From the NCBI GenBank assembly GCA_002336895.1, contig DDFC01000032.1:373904-437903 (forward strand): DNA of 64,000 bases, in the 5' to 3' direction. Shown here piece after piece: positions 8,655-16,900 of this stretch (the stretch's first letter is position 1; every line of letters begins with the position of its first letter). The notes below the pieces were generated by a model that saw nothing but the letters and a program-made list of their open reading frames with translations, was not told the origin of the DNA and did no database searches. The stretch comes from Verrucomicrobiaceae bacterium UBA1938 (GTDB taxonomy: Bacteria > Verrucomicrobiota > Verrucomicrobiia > Verrucomicrobiales > Verrucomicrobiaceae). A program made the translations under genes and the position numbers.

Positions 8655-9766
8655 GCAGCAGCCTCTTCCAGTATGTCCGCCAGCCGCACCGCATACGTCT
8701 CGCTGTCGATCGCATGCTTCAGCATCGCCTTCTGCGGTTTCCAGCTCCCGTTCAGAAATTCCGCCAGCACAGCCGCAGCCTGCTTCGCCTCAAAGGGGAT
8801 CTGTCTTCCGTTCACTCCCTCTTCCAGGATCATCTCTGCTCCATGATGCGGCGTCAGAAAAAGCGGCAGCTCGCACGCCGCTGCCTCCACCTCCACCAGC
8901 GCAAACGCCTCCGAGTACGACGGAAAGAGAAACGCATCCGCAGCAGCAAAGTAGCGCTCCACATCCGTCACCATCCCCGTGTAGCAGATCCACTCGTGCC
9001 CGCCGCCCAGCTCCTTCTGCAGCGCCGCCAGCCGCGCAGGCGTTCCACCCACCACCAGCAGCCGTGCTTCCGGGTGCTTCACACGCAGCTCCTTCATCGC
9101 CTCCACCGCCAGAAAAAATCCCTTCCGCCGGTAGTGCCCCGTGCTCGCAAACGCAAACACCCGCTGCGCATCCTCATACCCCAGCTTCTGCCGCATCTCG
9201 CCTCGAAACAGCTCCCGCACTCCCGCATGAAACCGCTTCGGATCATAGCTGTTCGGCAAAATCTTGATCCTCAGCGCCGCATTTTCCTCTCGTAGATCCT
9301 CCGCCACCGCCTCGGACACAGCCAGCACCACACGCGCCTTCGTCGTTCGGAAAAACCGCCGCGCCATCCACAGCCCCAGCGCATTCACCGCACGCTCATA
9401 CGCATCGCGCATCGAGTGCATCCCCAGCACCCGCTGCCGCCGCTCCCAGTCAAAAGGCGAGAACTGCACCAGACACACATCACAGTTCGGTTCATACGGC
9501 GACAGGCTCAGCACCACATCCGCCACACGCCCCTCTTGTCGATGCCGCTTCCGCGCCCACCAGCCAAACACATGCAGCCCCAGCACCGGCACATTCCCAT
9601 GTCGCGGCAGCTTCACCACGCGCTCCACCGGCAGCCCTTCATCACACCACCAGCACCACACCTCGATTCTCCACCCTCGCTGCACCAGATGAGGCAGCGC
9701 CAGCACCACCCCTCTCATCGACGGGCTCGTGGTGCTCACATTCGGATCTATGATCAGCAGCTTCAC
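8651..9766 (-). CDS. glycosyltransferase family 4 (GTG start)
   Basis: A 371-residue GT4-type transferase. Conserved features are FASTGHYRRKGFFLAVEAM near residue 180, LLVVGG, and YSEAFALVEVEAAACELP near 285. The N-terminus VKLLIIDPNVSTTSPSMRG begins at a GTG that overlaps the stop of the methyltransferase gene (GTGA); the in-frame extension to 9898 has no coding character, so the GTG is preferred. It sits between a methyltransferase and another GT4 gene in the coupled operon. Confidence 0.82.
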   Translation of the reverse strand: MKLLIIDPNVSTTSPSMRGVVLALPHLVQRGWRIEVWCWWCDEGLPVERVVKLPRHGNVPVLGLHVFGWWARKRHRQEGRVADVVLSLSPYEPNCDVCLVQFSPFDWERRQRVLGMHSMRDAYERAVNALGLWMARRFFRTTKARVVLAVSEAVAEDLREENAALRIKILPNSYDPKRFHAGVRELFRGEMRQKLGYEDAQRVFAFASTGHYRRKGFFLAVEAMKELRVKHPEARLLVVGGTPARLAALQKELGGGHEWICYTGMVTDVERYFAAADAFLFPSYSEAFALVEVEAAACELPLFLTPHHGAEMILEEGVNGRQIPFEAKQAAAVLAEFLNGSWKPQKAMLKHAIDSETYAVRLADILEEAAA

Positions 9767-10467
9767 TGCGTCGGTTCTTTGCGGAAAAGAGTCAGGATCC
9801 CAAACGGCGTTCCGGCCTTGCGCTCCGCCGCACTCAGCCCCGTCTCCACATCCGCCCACGCCACCGGCATAAACACACCCCGCATCGGCAGCTTCCACGC
9901 CGCCAGCAGCCGGTCCGTCGTTCCCCTCACCAGAAAGTAGTCCGTGTGCAGCGCCTTCATCCCGTAGGGGGCAAACAGCGCCGCCAGCTCCTCCGCTGTG
10001 TATCCCTCGCGGCAGTGGTCATCATTTGGAAACGGCTCCGGCGGATGCGGCACCGTGATCACCGCATGCCCTCCCGGCTTCAGGATCCGGCACAGCTCCG
10101 CTGCCACCTTCTCATGCTCGGCGATGTGCTCGATCACCTGCGTGCTCATCACCATGTCCACAGACTCATCCGCCAGCGGTATCTCCAGCAGAGATCCCCG
10201 GATCAGCTTCGCCCTCGGCTCCCCTCCCAGGTTCTCCTCCAGCCTCACAAAATTCTGCGCATCATACTCCAGGGCGATCACCTTTTTCGCAAAGCCCGCA
10301 TTCAGCGCCAGCCGCAGAAACTCCCCCGACCCCGCCCCTCCGTCAAACAGCGTCTCCACCGCAGGCACTTTCAGCATGGCATCCCTCACCCTCGGCCACT
10401 CCACACGGTAGCGCAGCGTGTTCGCAGTCAGAAGATAGCGTCGTAAAAATCGGCGTAGCAGTTTCAT
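9763..10467 (-). CDS. class I SAM-dependent methyltransferase
   Basis: A 234-residue methyltransferase. The SAM motif LFDGGAGSGEFLRLAL lies near residue 37, the acidic second strand follows, then VDMVMSTQVIEHI near 100 and LKPGGHAVITVPHPP near 125, all typical of Methyltransf_11/UbiE-like enzymes. The substrate is probably a sugar or lipid in the polysaccharide pathway. Two starts are plausible: ATG 10467 (MKLLRRFLRR) and ATG 10500, which overlaps the upstream acyltransferase stop by 8 bases; neither has a convincing Shine-Dalgarno. Confidence 0.78.
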   Translation of the reverse strand: MKLLRRFLRRYLLTANTLRYRVEWPRVRDAMLKVPAVETLFDGGAGSGEFLRLALNAGFAKKVIALEYDAQNFVRLEENLGGEPRAKLIRGSLLEIPLADESVDMVMSTQVIEHIAEHEKVAAELCRILKPGGHAVITVPHPPEPFPNDDHCREGYTAEELAALFAPYGMKALHTDYFLVRGTTDRLLAAWKLPMRGVFMPVAWADVETGLSAAERKAGTPFGILTLFRKEPTQ

Positions 10468-10492
10468 TGAATATGAGAAGCTCAGTTTAAAC

Positions 10493-11533
10493 TCACACAT
10501 GCACCAGCCCCGGTGCCGCATCCGCACTACCGCCCAGCCGCCTTCGCCAGCGCTGCACCGGCCGGTCCACCAGCCACAGCATCACCGCAGACACCACCAG
10601 CGTGCCCAGCAGCGCCAGTCCGGTATCCACCAGCTTGTGCAGCCCGGACGCATCATCGGGTCTCAGATGATAAACGATGCTCCGGAACCACCAGTGAAAG
10701 AGATACACCGGATACGCCAGATCTCCGATCCAGCGGTCCAGCTTCGAAGACTTCACCCTCACGCTCCTCAGCACCAGCGGTAGAAACGCAGCCCCCATCC
10801 CCATCATCAGCAGCGCCTGCTGGCATCGCACCTCAGGTGCAGAGGCCTCCGTCACATGCAGGCTGCTCAGCAGCGGCCTCACACTCGGCACGGCCACCAG
10901 CATCCCCGCCACACCGAGCGGCGCCCACTTCAGCACACCATCCCCCGGCATCGGCGCATGCACACGCCACAGCATTCCCGCCATGAAAAATCCCAGATGC
11001 GGCAGCACGCTCGCCGCACTCACAGCCGTGCCGGTTTGAAACATCCACGCCCCTGCAGCCATCAGCACCCCCACCAGCAGCCACGCTGCCACGCGAGACA
11101 GCTTCCCCGCCACCACGGCCAGCAACGGTGCCAGCAGGTAAAACTGCATCTCCACATCCAGCGACCACTGCTGCGGCAGCGCCAGCCCTTCACTCGCACT
11201 CCCTGCGATTAGTCCCTGCGCCACCCACCACCTCAGCCCGCTTCCGGCCGGAGACGTCAGGCCAAGGCAGGCATTGACAATGATCTGCCCGCAGATCGCG
11301 ATAAAAAGCAGCGGCGCTATCCGCAACCACCGGCTCGCCACAAAGCCCGCGTACCGCTTCACTCCATCACCACCCTGCTGTTCCCACAGCCCAGCGATCC
11401 AGTAGCCGCTCAGCGCAAAAAACGACGCCACCGCAGGCGCACCAATCGCCAGCGCGCTGAAGTGGCTGCCAAACACCACCATCGCCAGCACCAGTCGCGT
11501 CGCTCCAGGTCCAGCTCTCAAGAAAGTTGTCAT
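10493..11533 (-). CDS. acyltransferase family 3 membrane protein (OafA/YrhL-like)
   Basis: A 346-residue integral membrane acyltransferase with about ten hydrophobic segments. VFGSHFSALAIGAPAVASFF near residue 20 carries the conserved histidine and is followed by ALSGYW. LPQQWSLDVEMQFYLLAPLL near residue 120 is the family motif, and DLAYPVYLFHWW lies near 265. Such proteins O-acetylate or otherwise acylate surface glycans using a cytoplasmic acyl-CoA. It is the first gene of the tightly coupled block; the stretch before it contains repeat B. Confidence 0.82.
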   Translation of the reverse strand: MTTFLRAGPGATRLVLAMVVFGSHFSALAIGAPAVASFFALSGYWIAGLWEQQGGDGVKRYAGFVASRWLRIAPLLFIAICGQIIVNACLGLTSPAGSGLRWWVAQGLIAGSASEGLALPQQWSLDVEMQFYLLAPLLAVVAGKLSRVAAWLLVGVLMAAGAWMFQTGTAVSAASVLPHLGFFMAGMLWRVHAPMPGDGVLKWAPLGVAGMLVAVPSVRPLLSSLHVTEASAPEVRCQQALLMMGMGAAFLPLVLRSVRVKSSKLDRWIGDLAYPVYLFHWWFRSIVYHLRPDDASGLHKLVDTGLALLGTLVVSAVMLWLVDRPVQRWRRRLGGSADAAPGLVHV

Positions 11534-11924
11534 GAATACCGACTGTTCAATGCGATCTTCACTCGCGCCTTGGACTTGGCATCACTCATCTCAGCACCAA
11601 AGTTGCGGTCTATGACAGCCCGGGTCACAGCGATCCTCTGCGTGCACCATCGAAGTTTTAATACCACGATCTGTCTAAAACAGGTCTCTCTTTTTACCGC
11701 AAGCCCCCCTTCATCGCACCAACCCCAAAGGGGTTGCGTAGTTAAGCCCAAGGGTCAGCCGAGCCTCAGCGAGGCAGACCCTGGGTATGCACGGACACGA
11801 CTGGAAAGCAAACCCAGCGCCTTCTTTCCACACCGTGCCCTCCAGCAGCGTCTCACCGTCCCGCCGCCGCAATGAGTCGCTCTGCCATCCGGACATGGCA
11901 GGTCTTTCAAGAGTCGCTCCATCT
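11534..11924. other. intergenic region with repeat B and no convincing gene
   Basis: This 391-base gap separates the acyltransferase from the upstream GT4 gene. Most of it (11716-11872) is repeat family B. A short minus-strand frame ends at 11530 with an ATGA overlap to the acyltransferase start and reads MSDAKSKARVKIALNSRYS from 11589, but its upstream part runs into the repeat; I do not call it a gene. The operon promoter may be here but no clear -35/-10 pair was seen. Confidence 0.5.
11716..11872. repeat. structured intergenic repeat family B, copy 1
   Basis: About 155 bases similar to 16624-16780. It contains hairpin AACCCC-AAA-GGGGTT at 11721-11735 and a nested stem with inner arms GCCTC/GAGGC at 11763-11775 and outer arms around 11747-11756 and 11777-11785. 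The downstream part shares AAAGCAAACCCAGCGC and CCCTCCAGCAGCGTCT with copy 2. The first stem differs from copy 2 by a compensatory A-T to G-C change, suggesting that the folded form matters. Confidence 0.65.
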
Positions 11925-12983
11925 TCATGCCATTTGTGCAGCAGCCACCACCGGATGCCCCAGCACCGCATGGAAATGACTCACCAGCCTCTCCGCCACC
12001 GCCGCAGCCCGGTGCCGCTCCAGGTGTCCGCACAGCGCCGCATCTTCGCAGTCAGGCAGCGGTGTCACCAGCAGCGGTCCCAGCACACGTGCCAGATCCT
12101 CCGCATCGCCGTTTTCAAAATAGCTCGCAAACGGGCCTCCCGCATCCTTCAGCCCGCCGCCGGCAGACGCCACCACTCGGCAGCCGGACGCCAGCCCTTC
12201 CAGCGCCACGATGCCAAACGGCTCCTGCCATGTGGACGGCACCACCAGAATCCTCGCCAGCCTCATCTCTTCAGCGATCTCCTCCGAGTTCTTCCCGCCG
12301 AGAAACGTCACCCTCTCCGCCAGCCCCAGGCTCGCGGCCTCCTGTCGCCACTCCGGCAGCAGGCTCGCTCCATCCTGCACTTCATCCCCCACCACACGCA
12401 GATGCACATCACGTCCCTGCGCACTCAGCATGGCCAGCGCGCGCAGCAGCACATCCAGCCCCTTGGCCCTCACCAGCCTTCCCACAAACAGCAGCTGATT
12501 CGGCCTCGCCGCCTCCTCTCCTGGCAGGTGAAACACCTCATCTTCATACGGATTCCCCACCACGATCCCATGCCCTCCCCAGCTCTTCCGGATCACTTCG
12601 CTGCACGCCACCGGGTGCGAACACGCCGCCACCCACTTCTGCATCCGCCGCGAGAGAGACACCTGCTCCGTGTCCGAGAAATGCGTCTGATGGCTGATGA
12701 CGCACGGCTTACGGAAAAGCACAAACGGCCAGATCATCTTCAGGCTCACCTCCATTTGAAATACCACATCACACCAGCGTGCCGCGCTCACCATGTCCAC
12801 GGTGCTCGGCATCCGGATCGTCGGGCAGTCAGCCTCCGGCGCATCACTCCCATCCGCAGCCGTCCGCGTCAGCAGCCTCACCTCATGCCCCTGCCTCTGC
12901 CACGCATTCGCCAGCAGCCGCACGATCACCGGCACCCCGCCCTTCAGCGGAAAAAACAGCCGCGATGTAATCGCAATACGCAT
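11925..12983 (-). CDS. glycosyltransferase family 4
   Basis: A 352-residue GT4 enzyme. LLFVGRLVRAKGLDVLLRAL near residue 165 and the E-x7-E motif EPFGIVALEGLASGCRVVAS near 255 define the family; the N-terminus MRIAITSRLFFPLKGGV is typical. An ORF continues upstream to 13109, but that extension translates the dispersed repeat C (it reads HPDPLPQEG), so the true start is ATG 12983. It is separated from the acyltransferase by repeat B and from the flippase gene by repeat C. Confidence 0.84.
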   Translation of the reverse strand: MRIAITSRLFFPLKGGVPVIVRLLANAWQRQGHEVRLLTRTAADGSDAPEADCPTIRMPSTVDMVSAARWCDVVFQMEVSLKMIWPFVLFRKPCVISHQTHFSDTEQVSLSRRMQKWVAACSHPVACSEVIRKSWGGHGIVVGNPYEDEVFHLPGEEAARPNQLLFVGRLVRAKGLDVLLRALAMLSAQGRDVHLRVVGDEVQDGASLLPEWRQEAASLGLAERVTFLGGKNSEEIAEEMRLARILVVPSTWQEPFGIVALEGLASGCRVVASAGGGLKDAGGPFASYFENGDAEDLARVLGPLLVTPLPDCEDAALCGHLERHRAAAVAERLVSHFHAVLGHPVVAAAQMA

Positions 12984-13035
12984 CAAATCAGCCGCAAAAA
13001 TTTCTTCTCTAAGCCCAGGGCGGCAAACTCGTCTC

Positions 13036-13108
13036 TCCCTCTCCCCACCCCAGACACACGACAAAGGGTTATGTCCTTCTTGGGGGAGAGGGTCGGGGTG
13101 AGGGGCCA
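13036..13108. repeat. intergenic repeat family C, copy 2
   Basis: Arms CCCTCTCCCCACCCC (about 13037-13051) and GGGGGAGAGGGTCGGGGTGAGG (13082 onward) form a strong G/C stem. This is the type of element whose minus-strand translation gives HPDPLPQEG, a known source of false protein N-termini. Similar arms occur at 2158-2263. It lies between the flippase and GT4 genes. Confidence 0.6.
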
Positions 13109-13159
13109 CTCTTGACCTTCGTCAGCATGAAGCACCTCGACACTCTGTGCACTCCCGCC

Positions 13160-14515
13160 TCACACCTTCCCCGCAAACGCCGCCAGATCTCCGCGCCTCG
13201 GCAGCGGCATCAGCAGCGCACCCAGCGCCACCAGCCCCGCTCCTCGTGTCGCAGGCACCAGCACCGGCACGATCGCATACGCGCACACCGCCGCCATCAC
13301 ACTCGCCAGCGCTGCTCCCGTCGCTCCCATGCTTGGGATCAGCACCAGGTTCAGCACCACATCCAGCACCAGCGCCGCCACCAGAATCATGAGCAGCCAC
13401 CGCAGCCGCCTCTCGATCGTCAGCCGGCACTGCGTCATCGCCCCCAGCATCGCCGGCACCAGCAGAAACGCATGCACCGCCAGCACCCGCGCCGCAGACT
13501 GGTAGGCCGCGCCAAACACGATGGCGATGATCCACGCACTCGCCGCACAGATCCCCAGCGCCAGCCCCCAGCCCGCGCACACCGTCACCCGCGTGCACGC
13601 CGCGCTCTGCCTCGCATACGCCGCCTCATCATCATGAAACGACCTCACCAGCACCGGGCTGAACACCGTCACCATCATGCCGCTTAGAAACATCAGGCTC
13701 TCCGTGATCGACGACGCCGCAGTGAAAAAGCCCACCTCCCCCTCGCCTCTCAGGGCGCGCAGCATGATCACATCGATGCGGGACATGAATGTCACCAGGC
13801 TCGCCGCCACCAGCGCCGGCAGAGACTCCGCCAGCACCGCCCAGCCGCTTCGCCAGTCAGCCTTCCACTTCCTCACGCTCCCGCCCTTCGCCAGATACGC
13901 GCGCACAGACACCACCGTCACCGTCGAAAACGAAAGCACATCCGCCCACGCGATCCGGATCACACTCCACCCCGAGAGACTGCACAGCACCTGCCACAGC
14001 CGGTACACCAGAGTGCCCGCCGTGTTTGCCAGCGCCACCTCGCGCGTGTCCAGCCTCGACTGAAACCACAGCGCCACCGGCGCGGGAAACATCAGGCACA
14101 TCCTCAGCCCGATCACCGCCGCAGCCACACGCAGCGGCAGCGGGCCTCGGTCCACCCACATCAGATAGCCCGCCAGCAGCAGCCAGCTCACCGTCCCGGT
14201 CACCGCCAGCACACACGCCGTGCCACCCAGGATGCCCGGCTCCTTCTCCGGGTGGCTTCTCAGGTGTCGGATGAAGACGGTCCCGTCCACCCCCATCGAC
14301 GCCACGCCAAACAGCACCGCCAGCGCCTGCGCCTCTGCCAGCAGCCCCGTCTGCGTCGGTCCCAGATGCCGCGCCACCAGTCCCGTTGCCGCCACGCCCA
14401 GCAGGATCACAAAAATCTTCTGCGCCCCCAGCCACCCCAGGTTCACCACCAGCCTCCGCAGCAGCGATCCCCCTCCCGCCTTCGCAGTCCCAGTCACTGT
14501 GGCTGAAGCAGACAT
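13160..14515 (-). CDS. Wzx-like polysaccharide flippase (MOP superfamily)
   Basis: A 451-residue integral membrane protein with roughly 12-14 hydrophobic helices, of the oligosaccharide flippase/polysaccharide biosynthesis family. The N-terminal NLGWLGAQKIFVILLGVAAT and the following RHLGPTQTGLLAEAQALAVL are the typical first two helices. It would move the lipid-linked repeat unit across the inner membrane for the Wzy-like polymerase encoded just upstream. The frame extends to a TTG at 14536; the ATG at 14515 is preferred. The GC-rich end of the gene runs close to repeat C. Confidence 0.8.
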   Translation of the reverse strand: MSASATVTGTAKAGGGSLLRRLVVNLGWLGAQKIFVILLGVAATGLVARHLGPTQTGLLAEAQALAVLFGVASMGVDGTVFIRHLRSHPEKEPGILGGTACVLAVTGTVSWLLLAGYLMWVDRGPLPLRVAAAVIGLRMCLMFPAPVALWFQSRLDTREVALANTAGTLVYRLWQVLCSLSGWSVIRIAWADVLSFSTVTVVSVRAYLAKGGSVRKWKADWRSGWAVLAESLPALVAASLVTFMSRIDVIMLRALRGEGEVGFFTAASSITESLMFLSGMMVTVFSPVLVRSFHDDEAAYARQSAACTRVTVCAGWGLALGICAASAWIIAIVFGAAYQSAARVLAVHAFLLVPAMLGAMTQCRLTIERRLRWLLMILVAALVLDVVLNLVLIPSMGATGAALASVMAAVCAYAIVPVLVPATRGAGLVALGALLMPLPRRGDLAAFAGKV

Positions 14516-14762
14516 ATCTTCCAAAACCTCACTCAAAACAAAAAATCATCCCAGCCCCAAAACAGGTCTTCGAAATCGAACACATCCAAACTTAGCCTTC
14601 CTCCTTCGCTGTGTTTATCACAGCGGCGCTCCATCACTACCCTGCAAAAAATCACATGTCATGCAGGTGTGCAGATTCCAAGGCGCATGAAGTCGCCAGC
14701 ATGCCACACTCCGCAGCCATGCGGCTTGCACCAAAGGATGGCGGTGCCATCCCAGCCTGTAG

Positions 14763-14845
14763 CGAGGGGTTGAGCGAAGCGACACCCCTCGAATGCAAGC
14801 CTCGTGAGCATAAGATGGCCCTCGCATCGCGTAGCGATGCCAGCA
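14763..14845. repeat. intergenic repeat family A, copy 2
   Basis: Two perfect hairpins: CGAGGGGT (14763-14770) with ACCCCTCG (14784-14791), and GCATCGC-GTA-GCGATGC at 14824-14840. The same order and spacing is seen at the left edge of the window (1-85), in the same orientation. The two copies bracket most of the polysaccharide genes. Confidence 0.65.
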
Positions 14846-14941
14846 CTTGTCGCCCTGCCACTCTCATCGCCATGCCCAAAAAAAGACGCATCTCCTAAGC
14901 CGTCTCATATCATCACCCACGCCCCCAATCCGCATTCGAGC

Positions 14942-14982
14942 TTCGTCATTATTTCGTCATTCGGGCTTACTCATTCGTCATT
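14942..14982. repeat. phased direct repeats TTCGTCATT (family D)
   Basis: Three exact copies of TTCGTCATT start at 14942, 14953 and 14974, spaced 11 and 21 bases, close to one and two helical turns. They lie immediately beyond the stop of the Wzy-like gene on the minus strand (AATGACGAA when read on that strand). Could be a protein-binding array or a dispersed repeat; function unknown. Confidence 0.55.
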
Positions 14983-14983
14983 T

Positions 14984-16501
14984 CTACTCCCTCCTCCACC
15001 CCGGATTCACCGCCATCGGCGGCCTCATCGGCGCGCCCCAGGCCGCCTCACGCGGCTGTGGCTGCACCGGTGCCTGCGTCGCCGCTGTTCCTGTCCGCGC
15101 CAGAATCGCCACCGCATGCCCCGCCAGCGTCGCAAAGATCAGGTTGATCGGCACCGTGTGGATGTTGCTCCCTCCCATCATCGTCAGCAGCAGGTTGATC
15201 GTCAGGTTCGCCAGGATGAAGGCCAGCGTACTTCGGTCCCTCACATCCTGTACGCGGAATACCATCGCATGCGTCTTCTTCACCGCCACCACCATCACCA
15301 CGATGCACGCCAGCAGCCCCACCACGCCATGGTTCATCAGCACGCTGTTGATCATGTCATGTGCATAGTCGTCATCGTCAAAGTTCACCTCCTGCACATG
15401 CCCCTGCTTGGTTCCAAACAAGCTGTAGCTCTCCGGCTTCGTCAGTCGTGTCCAGCCCTTCAGTCGGTCCGCAAAGGTGCTCACGCGCACCACCTGCGCC
15501 GCCCATCCTTGGTCTCCGGTGATTCGCCTCAGCACCGCGTCCACCGGTTCCAGGCTGCTCAGCAGCACATTCGCCAGCGAGATCAGCAGCACTGCGGAGC
15601 ACACCGTCACCATGTAAAAGGCCCGCGTGCTCGAACGGTGGATGAACAGCCTCCACACGATCAGCACGATCAGCGGCTGCAGCAGGCTCGTACGCTGCGT
15701 GGACACCACCAGCCCGATGAAATAAATCACGCTCCCGATCAGCCATCCCACCGACCTCCCCCCCGGCTGAAACACCCGCCACAGACCGTAAGTCAGAAGC
15801 AGCGTCACCGCACCATACGCCGAGGCCGATCCCGCCAGCCCAAACACACGCGGGTTCTCCATGAAAAACTGCGCGGAGAACACCGGAGAAAGATTGGTCC
15901 GGGCATACACATAGTCCATGTCAGAAAAGCCGTAGAAATACTGGTACACCGCCACGATCACCCACGGTATCCCCAGCAGGTAGTGCATGCGGCTGATCGA
16001 CAGGCTCTCCCCCGGCTTGGGGTACAGATAGCCGATCACACCCGCCAGCGCCAGATACAGCCCGCCGTTCACCGCCAGCTGCGCACGTCCGCTCAGCGGT
16101 CCTTCTGTCAGCATCAGCAGCCCCGCGATAAACAGGCTCAGCAGCCACACCATGATCACCGACTTGTGCGGCGCCCGGCCATTGAGAAAAATCTGGTTCA
16201 GCGTTCCCGCAATGATCGCGCACACCACCGCCATGTTGATCGCCAGCACCTCGATCACCGTCTGCATGCTCGCCGTGCCATACACCACCGCCAGCTTCTT
16301 GTAGAAGTCGCCGTAGAAGCACAAAATTCCCAGGATGAAGAGCCCCGCCTTCGGCCTCACAAAGCTCGCGACTACTAGCCCGATCCCCATCCACTTCGCC
16401 GCAATCGCCAGCGGCCCCGTATACCCCATCATGACATCCACGATGGCATAAATAGCCGCCGCAAACGCAACCAGAATAGTAATGATAGGATTCGATCTCA
16501 T
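14984..16501 (-). CDS. O-antigen ligase/polymerase-like membrane protein (Wzy-type)
   Basis: A 505-residue polytopic membrane protein with about 11-12 hydrophobic segments and a larger soluble loop between residues 225 and 385. Length, topology and a basic VSTQRTSLLQPLIV segment near residue 265 fit the O-antigen ligase/Wzy family, which polymerises repeat units or ligates glycans on the periplasmic face. Sequence conservation in this family is low, so polymerase versus ligase cannot be separated. It is the most upstream gene of the cluster, with the flippase following after repeat-rich DNA. Confidence 0.72.
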   Translation of the reverse strand: MRSNPIITILVAFAAAIYAIVDVMMGYTGPLAIAAKWMGIGLVVASFVRPKAGLFILGILCFYGDFYKKLAVVYGTASMQTVIEVLAINMAVVCAIIAGTLNQIFLNGRAPHKSVIMVWLLSLFIAGLLMLTEGPLSGRAQLAVNGGLYLALAGVIGYLYPKPGESLSISRMHYLLGIPWVIVAVYQYFYGFSDMDYVYARTNLSPVFSAQFFMENPRVFGLAGSASAYGAVTLLLTYGLWRVFQPGGRSVGWLIGSVIYFIGLVVSTQRTSLLQPLIVLIVWRLFIHRSSTRAFYMVTVCSAVLLISLANVLLSSLEPVDAVLRRITGDQGWAAQVVRVSTFADRLKGWTRLTKPESYSLFGTKQGHVQEVNFDDDDYAHDMINSVLMNHGVVGLLACIVVMVVAVKKTHAMVFRVQDVRDRSTLAFILANLTINLLLTMMGGSNIHTVPINLIFATLAGHAVAILARTGTAATQAPVQPQPREAAWGAPMRPPMAVNPGWRRE

Positions 16502-16900
16502 GTCACAAACGGCCCTTCTCTTGCATTAGGCCCAGGCAGGCTCTGCACTCACAAACATGGGTGATTTGCACCACAAGCTATTGAAAACAGATCCGTCCAT
16601 CTTCGCCACTAGCTCCTCGCTTCGCACCAGCCCCAAAGGGGCTGCGTATTTCAGCCCAGGGTCAGCCGAGCCTCAGCGAGGCGCCCCTGGGTTCTGGCAG
16701 CCACTCCGGAAAGCAAACCCAGCGCTCTCTTCATCACACCGCGCCCTCCAGCAGCGTCTGACCGCCCTGCCGCCGCAGCCAGCGCGCACACATGCCTCCC
16801 AACAAACGAGGCCCATGATGCATCTTGGAAACAGCCGTTGCCTTTTGCCAAGCCCATTTTCAAACCCGCGCACGGCATCCCAGCACGCACTTCCAAAAAC
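16502..16900. other. intergenic region with repeat B copy 2
   Basis: A 399-base gap between gmhA and the Wzy-like gene. Repeat B occupies about 16624-16780. The remaining flanks (16502-16620 and 16785-16900) show no gene, tRNA or clear promoter. This gap also marks where the third-position base bias of minus-strand genes starts to change. Confidence 0.5.
16624..16780. repeat. structured intergenic repeat family B, copy 2
   Basis: Similar along its length to 11716-11872. Hairpin AGCCCC-AAA-GGGGCT at 16629-16643; inner stem GCCTC/GAGGC at 16670-16682; outer arms CCCAGGG (16655-16661) and CCCTGGG (16685-16691). The shared tail AAAGCAAACCCAGCGC and CCCTCCAGCAGCGTCT follows. Same orientation as copy 1. 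Confidence 0.65.

Larger units (their letters stand above)
14537..14983. other. intergenic region carrying repeats A and D
   Basis: This 447-base gap between the polymerase and flippase genes contains repeat A (14763-14845) and a short array of TTCGTCATT direct repeats next to the polymerase stop. The part near the flippase start (14537-14600) is A-rich on the plus strand and may hold its promoter, but I could not pick a clear motif. Small frames across the gap have no coding character. Confidence 0.5.

Noticed and set aside
9767..9898. N-terminal extension of the GT4 gene starting at 9898
   Set aside because: Glycine/cysteine-rich sequence overlapping the methyltransferase gene; the GTG at 9766 gives the family N-terminus.
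11530..11751. 73-residue minus-strand frame overlapping the acyltransferase start by ATGA
   Set aside because: Its N-terminal part translates repeat B and any ATGA creates a chance stop; only a 19-residue piece could be real.
11787..13115. 442-residue plus-strand open frame opposite a GT4 gene
   Set aside because: Shadow frame covering repeats B and C as well as the real GT4 gene; composition is not protein-like.
14804..16378. 524-residue plus-strand open frame opposite the Wzy-like gene
   Set aside because: Its His/Arg/Gln-rich translation is what the complement of a GC-rich membrane gene gives, and it starts inside repeat A.
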